DNA from: Druceiella hillmani
Lineage: Eukaryota > Arthropoda > Insecta > Lepidoptera > Hepialidae
Length of the DNA: 64,000 bases
NCBI GenBank assembly: GCA_039881145.1
Contig: JAYKKI010000009.1
Coordinates: 8,046,501 to 8,110,500, forward strand
Direction of reading: 5' to 3'
Shown piece by piece: positions 41,012-53,859 of the stretch. The first letter of the stretch is position 1; every line of letters starts with the position of its first letter. The position numbers and the translations under genes are program-made. The notes beneath the pieces were generated by a model, which was given only the letters and a program-made list of their open reading frames with translations, ran no database searches and was not told where the DNA came from.

Positions 41012-41178
41012 TTTTATGTATATAATTGGGACGAAAAAAAATTGTTGGCGTATCTCCTTGAGTCGAGTGTTATTAGATTAGGAAATATTATTATGACGAA
41101 ACATTATTATGCTTTAAAATAATATACGAAAAGGGCGCCGCCCTTTAATTTATCAATTACAAGTTTCAAGATTGTGGA

Positions 41179-41230
41179 TACACTGCCGGCCGGATATATG
41201 TACACTGCCGGACCAAAATTTAAAACCAGT
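41179..41230 (+). repeat. Candidate Tc1-like terminal repeat, partly duplicated
   Basis: TACACTGCCGG occurs at 41179-41189 and again at 41201-41211, where it continues ACCAAAATTTAAAACCA. This resembles Tc1-family ends (TA target, then CACTG..GGCCAAAA-type). It lies about 400 bp upstream of the transposase remnant. No matching 3' end was identified. Confidence 0.5.
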
Positions 41231-41960
41231 CGTAAAATACTTACATTGTCTCTAAATACACAAAAAATGTATGTAATAAAATACATATTTGGGCATCTGA
41301 GTATTCTATTATTATTAAGAAATGTCCAAACCTTTTTTTCAATTTGTGTATTTTTTGAGTAAAGGTAATATAATAAACGTGTTTCGTTTCAAAACATCAA
41401 AGAACTCCGAGCGGTAGTAGGTCGATAAAGTCATTGTTATATTTTATGAATTTCGTATTGCTTGCTAAAACGGATCTTTCTTTTGGTGTATTTGTGTTTT
41501 CGTGAAGTTATTCACAAACAGTTATATTTAGCCGCTTGTGCTTTCTACGAAATATTTTATTTCTAATTTATACTTTTCTTGTCATGACGTCTTGAAGATT
41601 GGAAAAATCAATGGGAATAGGGTTTATTTTCCAACAAAACAATGACCCAAAACACAGTTGTAATTTATGCAAAGATAATTTAAAACGAAAAGAGATGGAA
41701 GAAGTATTAGAAAATATGGTATGGCTACCCCCAAGTCCTGATCTCATCTCCATCGAACTTTTGAAGGTAGAGCTTCACAGAAATGTCCGAGATCAATGTC
41801 TCTCCTCACATGAAGACGTGTAAAAGGCTCTACACGAAAGCTGAAATAATATTTCCCAAGAAATATTCGATAAATTGATTGCTCGTATGCCGACACTCGT
41901 GAAAAATATGATTAAATGCAAGGGAGTATTTTTTTGTGAAAATGCTGTTTAGATTATTAT
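41231..41960 (+). pseudogene. Tc1/mariner-superfamily transposase remnant (C-terminal catalytic half)
   Basis: The frame around 41,605-41,820 gives FIFQQNNDPKHS, VWLPPSPDLISIELL and ELHRNVRDQC, the second catalytic Asp and third acidic residue blocks of Tc1-like transposases (QQDNDPKHT ... SPDLNPIE). Beyond a TAA at 41,821 the sequence continues as KALHES-NNISQEIFDKLIARMP and IKCKG, the usual C-terminus. The NDPKH Asp and the ISIE Glu are separated by about 36 residues, longer than the 34 of typical Tc1 and nearer the DD37E type, though an indel could explain this. The DNA-binding N-terminus and the first Asp are not recognisable. Confidence 0.82.
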
Positions 41961-43202
41961 GGTAATTTTTTATAACAGTGATTGATGCTTTATGAATATT
42001 TTCAAGTATTACATTTGTCAATGAATAATAAATTTGATAGTTCCCCTTTCCCCTTTCTTCATACACTTCCATTTGTTCAATTTTATCTAATTTTCCAAAT
42101 TTTCTGAGGGTGGTTTCAAGATTTAGAAGCCGTTGAAATTTATCACATGAAAAATTGCAATCCCTTGATATTCACGTATATCAAATACAACTAGATAGTT
42201 TATCTATATTCCATTTTATAGATTTATCTGTCAGAAAAATCATCGAGACTTTCATAGTATACACGCGTTGGATATACTCCAAAATAATTAAGGATTTATT
42301 TCCGTGTTGAAATAATTACACTGAAAACTATTTTCTAGGAAATGCCTTGTTCAGATGATAGGTAGCTAATACTAATGCGGATTTAGCAGTTATCTCAGAT
42401 CCAAAGTTAGAACTTCTGTATTTAGGATAATACGACAAATATCTTACTCGTACTGAACGTATTTATACAAATAATTATCATAGACGAGACACGAAATTAC
42501 GCGAATTGTGCGAGCGGCATTTTTATACGATGTTATTATTTCTTATGGACGTGATATAAAATAAACAAGGCCCAATCATCAAAATATTAAATCTTTGGTT
42601 AAAAAAATGTCTCGCCTTTTTAAATTGATTTTGATGAAAACCACTATTTGTATTAAAATCCCAAATTTATATTCTTTTTCTTTGATTAACGTTTTCTCGT
42701 TGAATGTTACTACATCTAACGCCGCAATCGCGCACAAGTGGAGCTTTCAGCCCGAATCGAGATTTTTGGAACTACACCCATCTCTTGAAAAATTTGGTCA
42801 CGAGACGCGACGCGAGACCTCGACTGTTCTACAGGTAAACAATTTTAAACAATGTATAAGTTGTCGTCAAAGCTATTAATGGCTACTTTTAAAAATGTTG
42901 TGGGGTTTTCCTGTCATAGTTTACCTTAATTTTGCAATGTAAAACCTAAAAATAAAACTAAACGACGAGTTCTATTTATACAGTCTGGTCAAAACTTTGT
43001 ATTATGTGTTCAATATTCCATTTCACCAAGGAAATGTATCAGTTTTTTAGGAAGCCTACTTATTATTTAATTTAATTTTGTAAGCATATTTTTGAAAGTA
43101 TGAAGCGGACTATCTGAAAATTAATTAAGGTAAGGCTTAATAAATATAAAACGAGTAAGATACATTATTAAGGGACCCCTGAATGCCAGTACATTAAATG
43201 TT
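41961..43202. other. Intergenic, including a GC-richer segment at 42,715-42,835
   Basis: The segment 42,715-42,835 is GC-richer than its neighbours (ACGAGACGCGACGCGAG) and ends CTACAG|GTAAAC, which resembles a 5' splice site. The reading frame through it shows no known domain. At 42,981, CAGTCTGGTCAAAACTTT resembles another Tc1-type end without a partner. Confidence 0.35.
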
Positions 43203-43845
43203 ACATAGGCTTATTTTGGAAAAGTTATCACTGAGGTATATTTCTGAAGAATCGGCTTTCCATATTTTTGTAAAATTTCGTAAACAGACGATATATAGCC
43301 CAGAGTATTGTAAAATATGAAAAATTATGTATATTTTAGAAAGTGCTACGAAAAGAAAATATTCTAGATGAGTTTAACACATGCTGACAGGATGGAAAGG
43401 AACTTTAACACACACGAGTATACTCTGGTAGCCGAAATATTTTTCCATCAAATCAGCAAAGACTTCAAAACTCATTAACACTGATTATGTTAACGAGTTT
43501 TGAAGTATATGTAGGCATATTCTGAAAAAGTTATCGCTGAGGTATATTTTTGGAGAATCGACCCACAATTGATATTCGAATTTCCTAACGAAAGGGTTCA
43601 AATGCCTAACGAGTTTTAATAAATACTAAATTACTATTGACTAATGTATCGTCCAGGACCTTGTAAAAATATTTAAAAATATATATATTTAAGAAAGTGC
43701 CATCGATGTAAAATACTCTAAAAGAAGTTTGACACATGTTGACAGAATAAAAATAAACTCTACCAGGATTGAACATACATGAGAAGCGAAAACTGTTTTT
43801 CCAAAACGTCGGCAAAGAAATCAGCGTTAACGAGTTTCGAATAAA
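43203..43845. repeat. Two diverged tandem copies of a roughly 310-340-bp unit
   Basis: Copy A starts at 43203 and copy B at about 43509. Shared blocks occur in the same order: TAGGC-TATT-TG-AAAAGTTATC, CTGAGGTATATTT, AGAATCG, AAGAAAGTGC (TTAGAAAGTGC in A), TTTAACACATG-TGACAG (TTTGACACATGTTGACAG in B), TCAGCAAAG/TCGGCAAAG and GTTAACGAGTTT at the ends. Indels make copy B longer. Non-coding. Confidence 0.8.
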
Positions 43846-44328
<483 letters not shown>

Positions 44329-47142
44329 CATTCCAAATCATATAAGTTGTAAGTATTTTAGTGTATGAATTATTTAGCAAATTGTATGATCTACAACTTT
44401 TTATACATTTTTAAGATAACATCGTTTATAATAAACTGCAAAGAGCCAATATTTTTGACTTTTGACCTTGAATAACACTTTTAACGGAACTAGAATCAGT
44501 GGATAATTTTGATATTTCATTTGTGATATTATAATTATAACCTGTAGCAATTTTCAACTCTATGTGATTTTTTCCTGACTTAAATGTCCTATACTGACTG
44601 TTTCATCTGGTGCTAAAAAATTCCAACGCAGTACAGCTGTAGCATCAAAAATATAAATTCTGCTTATAGTTCTTACTGAGTCGTTTGAAATTAGATAAAT
44701 AGAAATATGGTTATGGCTTCAAAAGTTAGCAACGTGGTCCAAACTTGTTCTTCAACTTAAATTATATTTGCTACGTTTTTATTACATGAGTATGTAGCAC
44801 TATATAAATTATTTTTCATAACATTTACTGTGATTAAATGGAAATTCTCGATGGGAAACAGTACCCAGGAATGAAGTATGGAATAAACAAATTTAAACTT
44901 GTTATTACTAGTCATTATGAGATAATATTTTAATAAAATAATTCAATTAAAATGTTTAATTTAGTGTGTCGTCACTTTTATGTAGTATAAGAATTGATAT
45001 AGAAATAAAATATTTAAAATTTTATGAAATTTTGTTAAGGATAAAATATTAAAACATTTTTTTAATTGTAAACAATAAAATAATGTAATATACAGAAATT
45101 AAGTTTTCCGTGATTTACTTTAATAAACGAATTCTGTTTAGATCGTATTTATATCAAATTTTTGTTTATTCAAAGTATTTTGGAAATTAGGTCTATTTTC
45201 GAGAGACAATCGTGCAACATATTTAATATATGTCAGCCAAGATTCTTGAAAAATTTATGACTTCATAATTAATTTGTATTGCCTCTCTATGCAAACTGAC
45301 TGCATTTACAGAATTAATTAGCTTTAAATTACACATTATTAGTGAATTAATAACTTATTTCAATAATGCCACTTTTTAACAAGTTTTCAAATTATACATT
45401 TATGATTGAATTAAATATATGATTTTCCACAATTTTATATGATTTAAAAAAAAAGTATACATTTTTTGAAGAGTATGAATTGAAAAAATAAACAGATAAA
45501 ATGTGTCTTTGTCTACATGTTTGCTTATAAATCAAAATAATTGAAAAGTCATTCTCTTTATCACTAAACGAAGACAAGAAGTTAAAGGAGAAAATAAAAT
45601 TAAAATTATATTAAAATATTTAAGTGTTTCTTCTGCTACCCATTCAATGCTTTATTATTAATATAAAATATGGCTAGCTAAAGCAAGCATATAAATTAGT
45701 TATACATATTTTGAGACATATATAGGTTTTATACAAAGAAAAAGATACCAAAATGAGAGACAATTAAGTAATTTCACTTTAGTTAACTGACTTACTATTA
45801 TATGTTCAGTTGCAACTGAACACACTCTCAAAAAGGTTAACAATCACGAAACCATCGTCAGTTTGAATTTATTTCTAAAATTTGAATATTTTGTTTTCAG
45901 AATATAGGTTATAAAGGCTAGAATAGTAATTATGTAACTAATTTTAATACGAATATTTTAATTAATTTGAGTTTTTCGCTTACTTTCGTCCTGATGGAAT
46001 TATATTGCAATACATATGCGCTAGTGATATCATAACCATCAAACCCATAAAGCGATGAATGAAATATTTCAATTTCTTAGAGTATAATAATGCCAATATG
46101 AAATAAAATGAAGGGATTTGATATAATAATTTTTATCATATTGTTATTATATTACTTATATTATTACTATATTCTTCGTTTATACTTGCTGCCACACTTT
46201 GAGTTTATTCTACTCCTGTCAGCTATGTCTGCACATATGTTCAACCCATTATTAGGAATATTTATTAAGATTATACTTTGGCTGCAACGCTATATATTTA
46301 AATAAATTGTTTGCTCTTTGCAAAAAATGTTAGTGGTTTGCTGGCTCTGGAAATGATTTTAATCATAAACTAGGTCATCCTGATAGTAGTGACGAAGATG
46401 AATTGTCCCATGTAAAGTAGAATGGCACTTATTTTATTACAAATTTGAGTGAATAGAGATAATGTTCTCATTTTTACATTTAACTATGGGTTGTATGCAC
46501 AGGCACATTGATTAAAAGTTTCTGTTTTGTAAAGTTTTGTTTATATATTTATATGTTTTTATTTTTATAATTTTTATTTAGATAATGTTTAGATGTGTAT
46601 AAATATAAGATATTTCTTTAATTTAGGAGAATATTTTTGTGACAAAATGTAGAAGCTTGTAATGTAGAAGTTTTGAACATTAAGTGTTTACTCATGAAAA
46701 ACTTTATCCAAATTTTTAGGTTTCCATAACCAAATAATCAAAATAAAATACTTATTATATCGATTTAATTGCCTATCTCCTTCATTGATCTTAGAATCAC
46801 AGTTCTTTCAGTATAAAATCAAACGTAAACAAATTAGGAATGACAGATTTATGATCAATATAGTTGATATCTAAAAGTTTTCGGAATTGCAGTATGACAA
46901 ATCAAGTATCCTAATTATATCATAGTCTGTGGAATAAATATTAATGACACGATAATCCAATAGAAATAGTTGCTTTATATCTTAGCTGCCTTATATCGGT
47001 ACAAAGTTACTTACCTGTCTATTTATTAATATCTAAGTTGCTATATGCTGTATACACCTTTATATACTTACCTATCTATTTACTTTGTTTCTTCCTTGCG
47101 TAGATTAAGGTATGCCAGCTGAATTCTAACTAGGGGAATTTA

Positions 47143-47575
47143 TTCTTCGCCATTTAGAAAATCATTTCACTAGCTTCTGGTCTATAATTAAAATTTAGTT
47201 ATCAATTCTAATCTAAGGTTTCGTCGAAAAATCCCAAAGTTAGTGAATCTACTGCTCACCATTAAGAAGTTTCAGTCACCAACATCCAGTTCCATCATAA
47301 GACTTTGGTCATTATTTGTAATCAAGGAATCCATTAAGATAAGTTAAATGAACGCAAGTAGATGAATATACACTTCATCATTAAGGAGTCCCTATTACCA
47401 TTTTTTATTTCCATCATCAGACCTCGCTTACGACTTGTCATCAAAGGACTTCTCAGTATAAGTCACAATTAATCTACTTATCGCCATTGCCATCTTCCAG
47501 TTTCATTATCCGGCTCTAGCTTCCATCTGGGACTAAGGTGTAAGTACTTAATTAATCGAAGGCCACTACTCAAGC
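47143..47575. repeat. Degenerate tandem repeat, four copies of a 105-120-bp unit
   Basis: Units begin near 47,143, 47,249, 47,370 and 47,479 with variants of TTC(A/G)CCATTAAG. Each contains a variant of CCATCATAAGACTTTGG-CA and ATCAAGGA. The copies are so diverged that only the ordered blocks reveal them. Non-coding. Confidence 0.6.
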
Positions 47576-48740
47576 AGAAACTATTGAGGGGAATAAAGTA
47601 ATTGCTAACAATCGCCAAAAGCACATTATTGGCAGTTGAAGAATTTTCACATTCTTCGAAACCCGATGAAAGGTCTTGAGAGACATTTTGTGGGAAATAT
47701 AAATATATATAATAAAAATTGAGTATCGAGGGATATCATTTTAAAATTGCGACTTAATAGAATGACGTGATGCTCTAAAGATAGAACACTAAAAGGTAAT
47801 TTTATTCAAAACTTTACAGAAAGATTATTAACACGTCCAAATGAATGTATGTAGAACAAAAAGGAGTAAAACTAAGGTTGTAAGGATATTTTACAAATTT
47901 ATGACTTATGATTATTGATTATGATTCTTCTTGAAAATAAAAAACTAAAATTATTTACACTTTTAAATTTGGACCTTTATTAGGGAGAAATAATATCATT
48001 TTATTTTGTATAATGCTTTTATTCCGACTTTGCATTTATATGTTTCATTTTCATAAACAGAATCTCAATGTAAAGAGAAATATGAATAAAATACGGTATT
48101 ATAATTTTTTCTTTCCCCGGAACAATACTCCTATCGCTTCCTATTCAAGACCGAATAAGTTATTTGGTGCCTCACGTTGTATATCGTTTCAAAGACGCCA
48201 CGTAGCGCTTAATGTGACATGAACAACCACCACCTTAGATGTTATAAAAAATTGTTAGTCATGACAAATTTTGCGTTTTGGCAGTCAAAGTGAAATTCTT
48301 ATATTTTCTATTGAAAATATTTATAAATTCACTTAGTTACGTTAGAGTTACTTGCGTCACAATTGTAAGTATAAAAAAAATGCAACTGGTGATATAATGA
48401 CGTATGAAGTACTATATAAACTATTATATATATCTATATAGAAATACTATATAGAAACTATTATAAACTTTTCACAAGTAACTAGTTACTTAAAATGAGG
48501 TCGTGGACGTTATGTTCCACAAAATATATTATAACTTACTAAAACAGTACATAACTTTAAAGACACACCATAAACCTGAAGGTTTGAGCGAATACTCATA
48601 CCTACTTGTCTTCATTCGCAGTGATCACTCGACAAGAGATGCCTCAAGAACGATCTAGTGAAATATTGTTTTCTGCTAGCATTATTTTTCAGTTTGGATA
48701 CTTTTTTGTTGGATCAACCTGCAAAAATAGAAATTCACGG

Positions 48741-48812
<72 letters not shown>
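48741..48812. repeat. Compound (CA)n(TA)n microsatellite
   Basis: About 10 CA units followed by about 26 TA units. Confidence 0.97.
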
Positions 48813-48815
<3 letters not shown>

Positions 48816-49760
48816 GACATGTATGGGAGAGCTCAAACTGTAGGTAAAATATTACAATAAGAAATGTTTACAAAAAATGTAATCAACATTAACTAAAAAA
48901 TTGTCCAAGGACTCACTTATTTTTAGTATGACTACACAATACTTTATTGGCCCATATAAACAGTCTTGTTTTAAAATTGAACAAAATTAAAAGCTTATTA
49001 CCCTGATATGAAGTTTATTAACCGATATTAGATTTTTATTAGCCGTAGTAACGAACGGGAAACACATCACGTGATTTAGTGCTTAACGATTTTATTTCCT
49101 TTAATTCTTAACAAAAAAATTATAAATCTGTGCGTTGTAATTCGCCACTATGTAAACAAATTTTTTTGCAAATATTATTTTGGTGATACATGTATCAGCT
49201 CATAGTATGTGTATATGTATAAGCCCTTGTGACTTCCCTGAATATACATAACGAAAAGTTTTAAAATCGAAAGTATCACCACAAACACAAATATGAGCCA
49301 CAGGAGAAATATTTTCTAGCTACAGAAATATTTTTTTTAGTAGAAAAATGTTTAAAAATTGTAATGAACATTAATTTTTTTCAAATTAAACGGGTATCAA
49401 TGTTCTCTCAAGCGCTAACGTTCATATCCTACGGCATTTTTAAGACAATTAACGCTTAAACATATTTAGGGCAGCATTTAATTTTGTTTCCCACATTTTA
49501 ATTTATTATTAGTCCGTAAATACATATAACAATCTATTTTTAAGTTTTAATAATGTTTACGATTACATGTAACCTTCCTAATTTGTTGATAGTGTTTTGT
49601 TAATAATAACGTATTTTTATTAATTATTATAATTGTGGATATGGTCAATTATCGAATCAGTTGTAATATCTCAAGACTAAATAATGTCCTTTGAATTTCA
49701 ACGCATGGTAGTTAGTGAATCTTCGTTACTAGTTTGAGAAACAAATTAGTAATTTATAAG

Positions 49761-49822
49761 AAACCATAAACTGAATAGTTTTATAATTGTATTCAATTAT
49801 AAAACGATTCAGTTTATGGTTT
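49761..49822. repeat. 29-bp hairpin with four-base loop
   Basis: Arms 49761-49789 (AAACCATAAACTGAAT...) and 49794-49822 are reverse complements with one mismatch around TATT. Non-coding. Confidence 0.9.
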
Positions 49823-50625
49823 CATGGTTATGGATAAATCAAAAACAATCTACAAGCTATCATACCACAATCAGAAAAGAAATTATTTATTTGGAAAAAA
49901 AATTTAAAATTCCCAAATTTGGTGCAGTCACCAAAAAATATATATATTTTCGTGTTTGTTGTAAAATTGTTGGTTGTCATTACTAAAAAAATTACAGTTT
50001 AGTGCGTTTTCTAATTATGTTTTAATCTGTTTAATGACATTTAAATATCATTAGGCAATTAGCATATTTAAGAAAGAAATTTTGTCACTATAATTATTCA
50101 ATGAATAGGTTATATTAGAAACCAATCGTATATTGAAATTTACCGTAAATTACTTAACAGATTTGATTTACAATAATTGCCTATATATCTTTCAAACAAT
50201 TGAAGAAACATTGCAAGAATTTAAATTTTCCCATGAAAACGATGATCTTTGATAAATATTTTACTATTTTAATATTTAAAACAACAACGTCACGCGGTAT
50301 TATTTAGGTTTTTTATAAATCGAATAGCTTATGAACAAATAAGTAAAAATATATTAATTTTATTGAATATATAAGTAAAAATATATTAATAATGCACTAT
50401 TTAACAGTAAAATGAGCAATAATGTTGCAGAAGTTTGTGATATTGGTATAAATATTATTTTTATATTTACATGCAATGGAATTTTCCTCGGCTCACTTGT
50501 CAATAAAATATTCTACTAAATAATATCAAGAGACCCAAATTTTAGAGAAGAATTTGGAATAAGAGGTCTTAGTTACCATAAAGAAATATAGGAAAGAATA
50601 CACCTTGCAATAAATCATGGAAAAG

Positions 50626-50749
50626 ATATAGTTAAATATATCGTTAATTATACATAACAATAATTATTTATAATTAACGATATATTAACCGATATATCGC
50701 CCAAAAGTATATAGTTAAATATATCGTTAATTATACATAACAATAATTA
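50626..50749. repeat. Direct-inverted-direct repeat
   Basis: A 41-bp block starting ATATAGTTAAATATATCG occurs identically at 50626-50666 and 50709-50749. Between them, 50,669-50,689 is close to the reverse complement of its centre. Alternative hairpins are possible. Confidence 0.85.
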
Positions 50750-51689
50750 ATAAAAATAGGTTTATGTTGTTTTATAACAATAATAAAATAACATGTTTTC
50801 TTTAAACATATTATGAGAACATGCTACTGAGATAGAAATGAGAGTCGAAACTACTAGTATAAGTTCCTTGTGTCTCCCACTTAAATTAAAAACTACATAT
50901 ACATTTTAATACTGTATATCTCGCTATTTATGTACTTACCGTTTACATTCCAAGAAATTTTCCGCAGAGAATTTATAAAAAAACATCTGTCTAATTTTCC
51001 AAACCAAAAATTTACACCATAAATTCAAGCATACCACAATAGGTGCTTGAATATTCTATCTCTAGATAACAAGAGTATGGAAAATTGTCTCCAAGGTATT
51101 AGAACAGTCACCTCATAGCTAATATTGCTCCAATGTCATTAAAGCAACTACAATAGCTAAATTATTTTAAAACTTTTATCGCATTGTGCAAATGTAGTTA
51201 CGAGTTTATAGATGTAGACTCATTACTTCGTGAGGTTCATCACCTTTTTCAATGAGTCTTTCTTGCTCATAGTCGGTTGTCATTCCGATGTGGCAATAAG
51301 AAAAGCAGGTATTCTAAAATATCGTTTTTGCAAATACAATAGAATCTATACATGGTATTAGTGAGTTTCTCACAGCTGGCTGCATCGTACACAAATTTTG
51401 TGGTATTGTTTTTGATAACTTATAAATTTGTGTAGAAAAAAAACTAAAAGAAATCAAATAAAAAAATCGTGGATTAAGTGGAGGATTCACAGTAACTTTT
51501 CAAACCGCTTAGATTTCTCTAAATTAAGAAGGCGGTTTAAGAAAGTATCTTGGCACGGTCTCAATAGCTACATTTGTAAGAGCATAAATTCATCAATAAC
51601 AATATAAGATCCATATATCCACAGCCACGCATATGGCTGAAAAGCATGGAAGGATATCCATCATAAATTAATTATACAAACATGACACA

Positions 51690-53345
51690 TGAAAGATACG
51701 GTAAATGTTCTCGGTTTTCTTTCAATCTACCTTCGAGCAGAGCTTAGCTATGAATATAGATAATATATGCGACATGAACTCAACATTACATCCAAATACT
51801 AATATTACTGCCATGTGCTTGGGCAGGAGTGACATAGTTGGTATGTTTAAACAAGTATTTATAAAAAAAAGGAGTGGGTCCAGATACTATAGAAACCGTC
51901 TTTACAACAAATTATTATAAAACTTTTTTTATTTCCCTAACAATGTTGTTTAACAAGCATATTGAGCTGCGCATATTTCTCACGCGCTTGAAAATTGCAC
52001 ATATTACACCAATAGACAAGTATGATAATAAATAATATGTAGAAAACTATGGATCAAAATCAATTTTGTCGGCGATACCAAAGTTTTTCGAAAAACTAGC
52101 TCATATTAAGACATATTCAGTTTGACATCCGCATATTATAGAGTAATAGCATGGATTTGTTTGCATTTGATCAACATTAATTTATATCTCCCTAAATTCA
52201 CGATACTTTTTAAATCAATGTTTTTCGGGATACAGGTCGATTAAATAATTGCAAAAATTTTAAAAAACTTTGATATGATCGATTATTTCATCTTATTGAA
52301 GAAACCTTCTTTTAGTGGTATAAAGGGTAAGCTGCTTCGTTGGTTCATTTCTGATCTCAGCATCAGGCAATAAGCACTCTAAATTATCAGATCTACATCA
52401 CAATGTAATCCTATAAATTCAATCGGGCCTCAATGTTCTAAACTTTACCTCTTCTCAATTATTATTTTTAAAAATGATGTAAGTATTTGATTTCTATTAT
52501 ATGCTACGTTTTTATTAAATGCTGACGACTTAAGATATTTTCAAAGATAAAAGTCAATACCCATTGAATTCACTTACAGAAGTATCTTAATTGGTTCGGT
52601 GCGTACTGCAGTAACAACAAAATAAACTTAAGTTGCGGAAAGTGAAAACAGACTATTTTCTCTAAAAATAAGATTGTCGATTTCCATCTCTGTGCCATTA
52701 GTATTATTTCTTGGAGTCTGTTCATGATATACGTTATCTTGGTGTTATTTTTTGGTTCCAAATTACACTTTGGCACACACGTGCAGAAAATCACCACACG
52801 GATGTATGCGTTGCTGGATTTTGTGTTGAGAACTGCTAAACCCTTCAAGGAGATGAGAACATATGGCATCATTTACATAGTTCTTATTAGATCTCAACTT
52901 TACTGTTGCAATTTGAAGTCCTTACTATACAATCGATTTCGATATGAACAAAGGCGGATTACACGCAGATTGCAATATCTCTTTAATACGACAGAGATGA
53001 CTATGATAAGGCATTTTATTTTAAATACAGCCTCTAAAAAGCAGGCGTTTTTGAATTGGTAGCAACAGTGCTGAAAAATATAGATACGATTTTATATATA
53101 TTGTGAGCCAATTGCAATTTTGTGCGCCCGGGAGATCAGCCGAGAACTTTTTATTCTTTTACATTCGATTTCATTCCACAGCTCATAAGACATTTCCACA
53201 GCTCGCACTAATGCCGGTGTCCACACGTCACTTCGCAGAATTGTTCTTGAGTGCGACAAGCTATTCCATCTTGTTGACATTTTCGCTAGTTCGTTATTCT
53301 ACTACAAGCTGTACATTTATAGAATATTGTTTAAAGGTCAATCTC
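51690..53345 (+). pseudogene. Non-LTR retrotransposon reverse transcriptase remnant (jockey/CR1-like), plus strand
   Basis: Shifting plus-strand frames give the RT domain order of jockey-related elements: GVGPDTIETVF (about 51,870), LTMLFNKHIELRIF and RLKIAHITPIDKYD (51,935-52,025), VENYGSKSILSAIPKFFEKL (about 52,038-52,100), RYLGVIFWFQITLW (about 52,726-52,770), then a region matching L-FVLRT-K-F...I-LIRSQLYCC (52,815-52,915). A tail with FVRPGDQPRTF and FDFIPQLIRH (about 53,120-53,185) corresponds to the usual C-terminal NFRVP...FHRT block. The catalytic F/Y-ADD block is not seen. There are many stops, so it is dead. Endonuclease and gag parts are absent upstream. Confidence 0.78.
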
Positions 53346-53606
53346 TTAATAAAATAATTAATTAATGACATTCAATACTTGAATGATTATTTGTGTTACC
53401 ATATTATCTTAACCATTTGCCCGTTTGGGTTTTTTAATTATTTCTATTATTTTGAATATTGTCACTGATATTTTTATTTGTATTTTTATTGAACACACCT
53501 AAAACATATTCGCGTTAAGTTTTATTTTTATATTTCTGTGTTTTCATTATTATTATTATGTAAGTTATAATTTATATTATTCACTTATTATTGTCCTTTC
53601 ATGTTC

Positions 53607-53607
<1 letters not shown>

Positions 53608-53674
<67 letters not shown>
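53608..53674. repeat. (TA)n microsatellite
   Basis: About 67 bp of pure TA following the non-LTR remnant. Confidence 0.96.
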
Positions 53675-53677
<3 letters not shown>

Positions 53678-53859
53678 CCCTATATAAACAAAAACACACA
53701 CACAAATTTATCAGTAAATAACTTTTTCGTAACAATTAGAAATTAATGGTTTAAAAAAGTGTCAACATTTACATTAAACATGGAAAGAGTGCAAAAAGAA
53801 TTACAAAAGATAACGACACATTTCGACTAATTTATTTAAATTCTAGCATAAACAAATCA

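Larger units (their letters stand above)
33340..41178. other. Long gene-poor stretch upstream of the CRAL-TRIO coding exons
   Basis: AT-rich DNA with TA microsatellites but no recognisable exon or transposase. A minus-strand sequence ending GCTTTTT before GTAAGTACC (donor at 38,204) is a possible non-coding first exon of the CRAL-TRIO gene, with no supporting evidence beyond the strong donor. Frames at 34,708-34,893 and 37,942-38,160 have no family resemblance. Confidence 0.45.
44329..51689. other. Gene-poor stretch, AT-rich
   Basis: No coding signal recognised in about 7 kb. It contains a degenerate tandem repeat, a CA/TA microsatellite, a hairpin and a direct-inverted-direct repeat, all listed separately. 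Confidence 0.5.

Noticed and set aside
42981..43001. Tc1-type end CAGTCTGGTCAAAACTTT
   Set aside because: It is not a partner of the end at 41,201 (same orientation, different sequence), and no transposase follows it.
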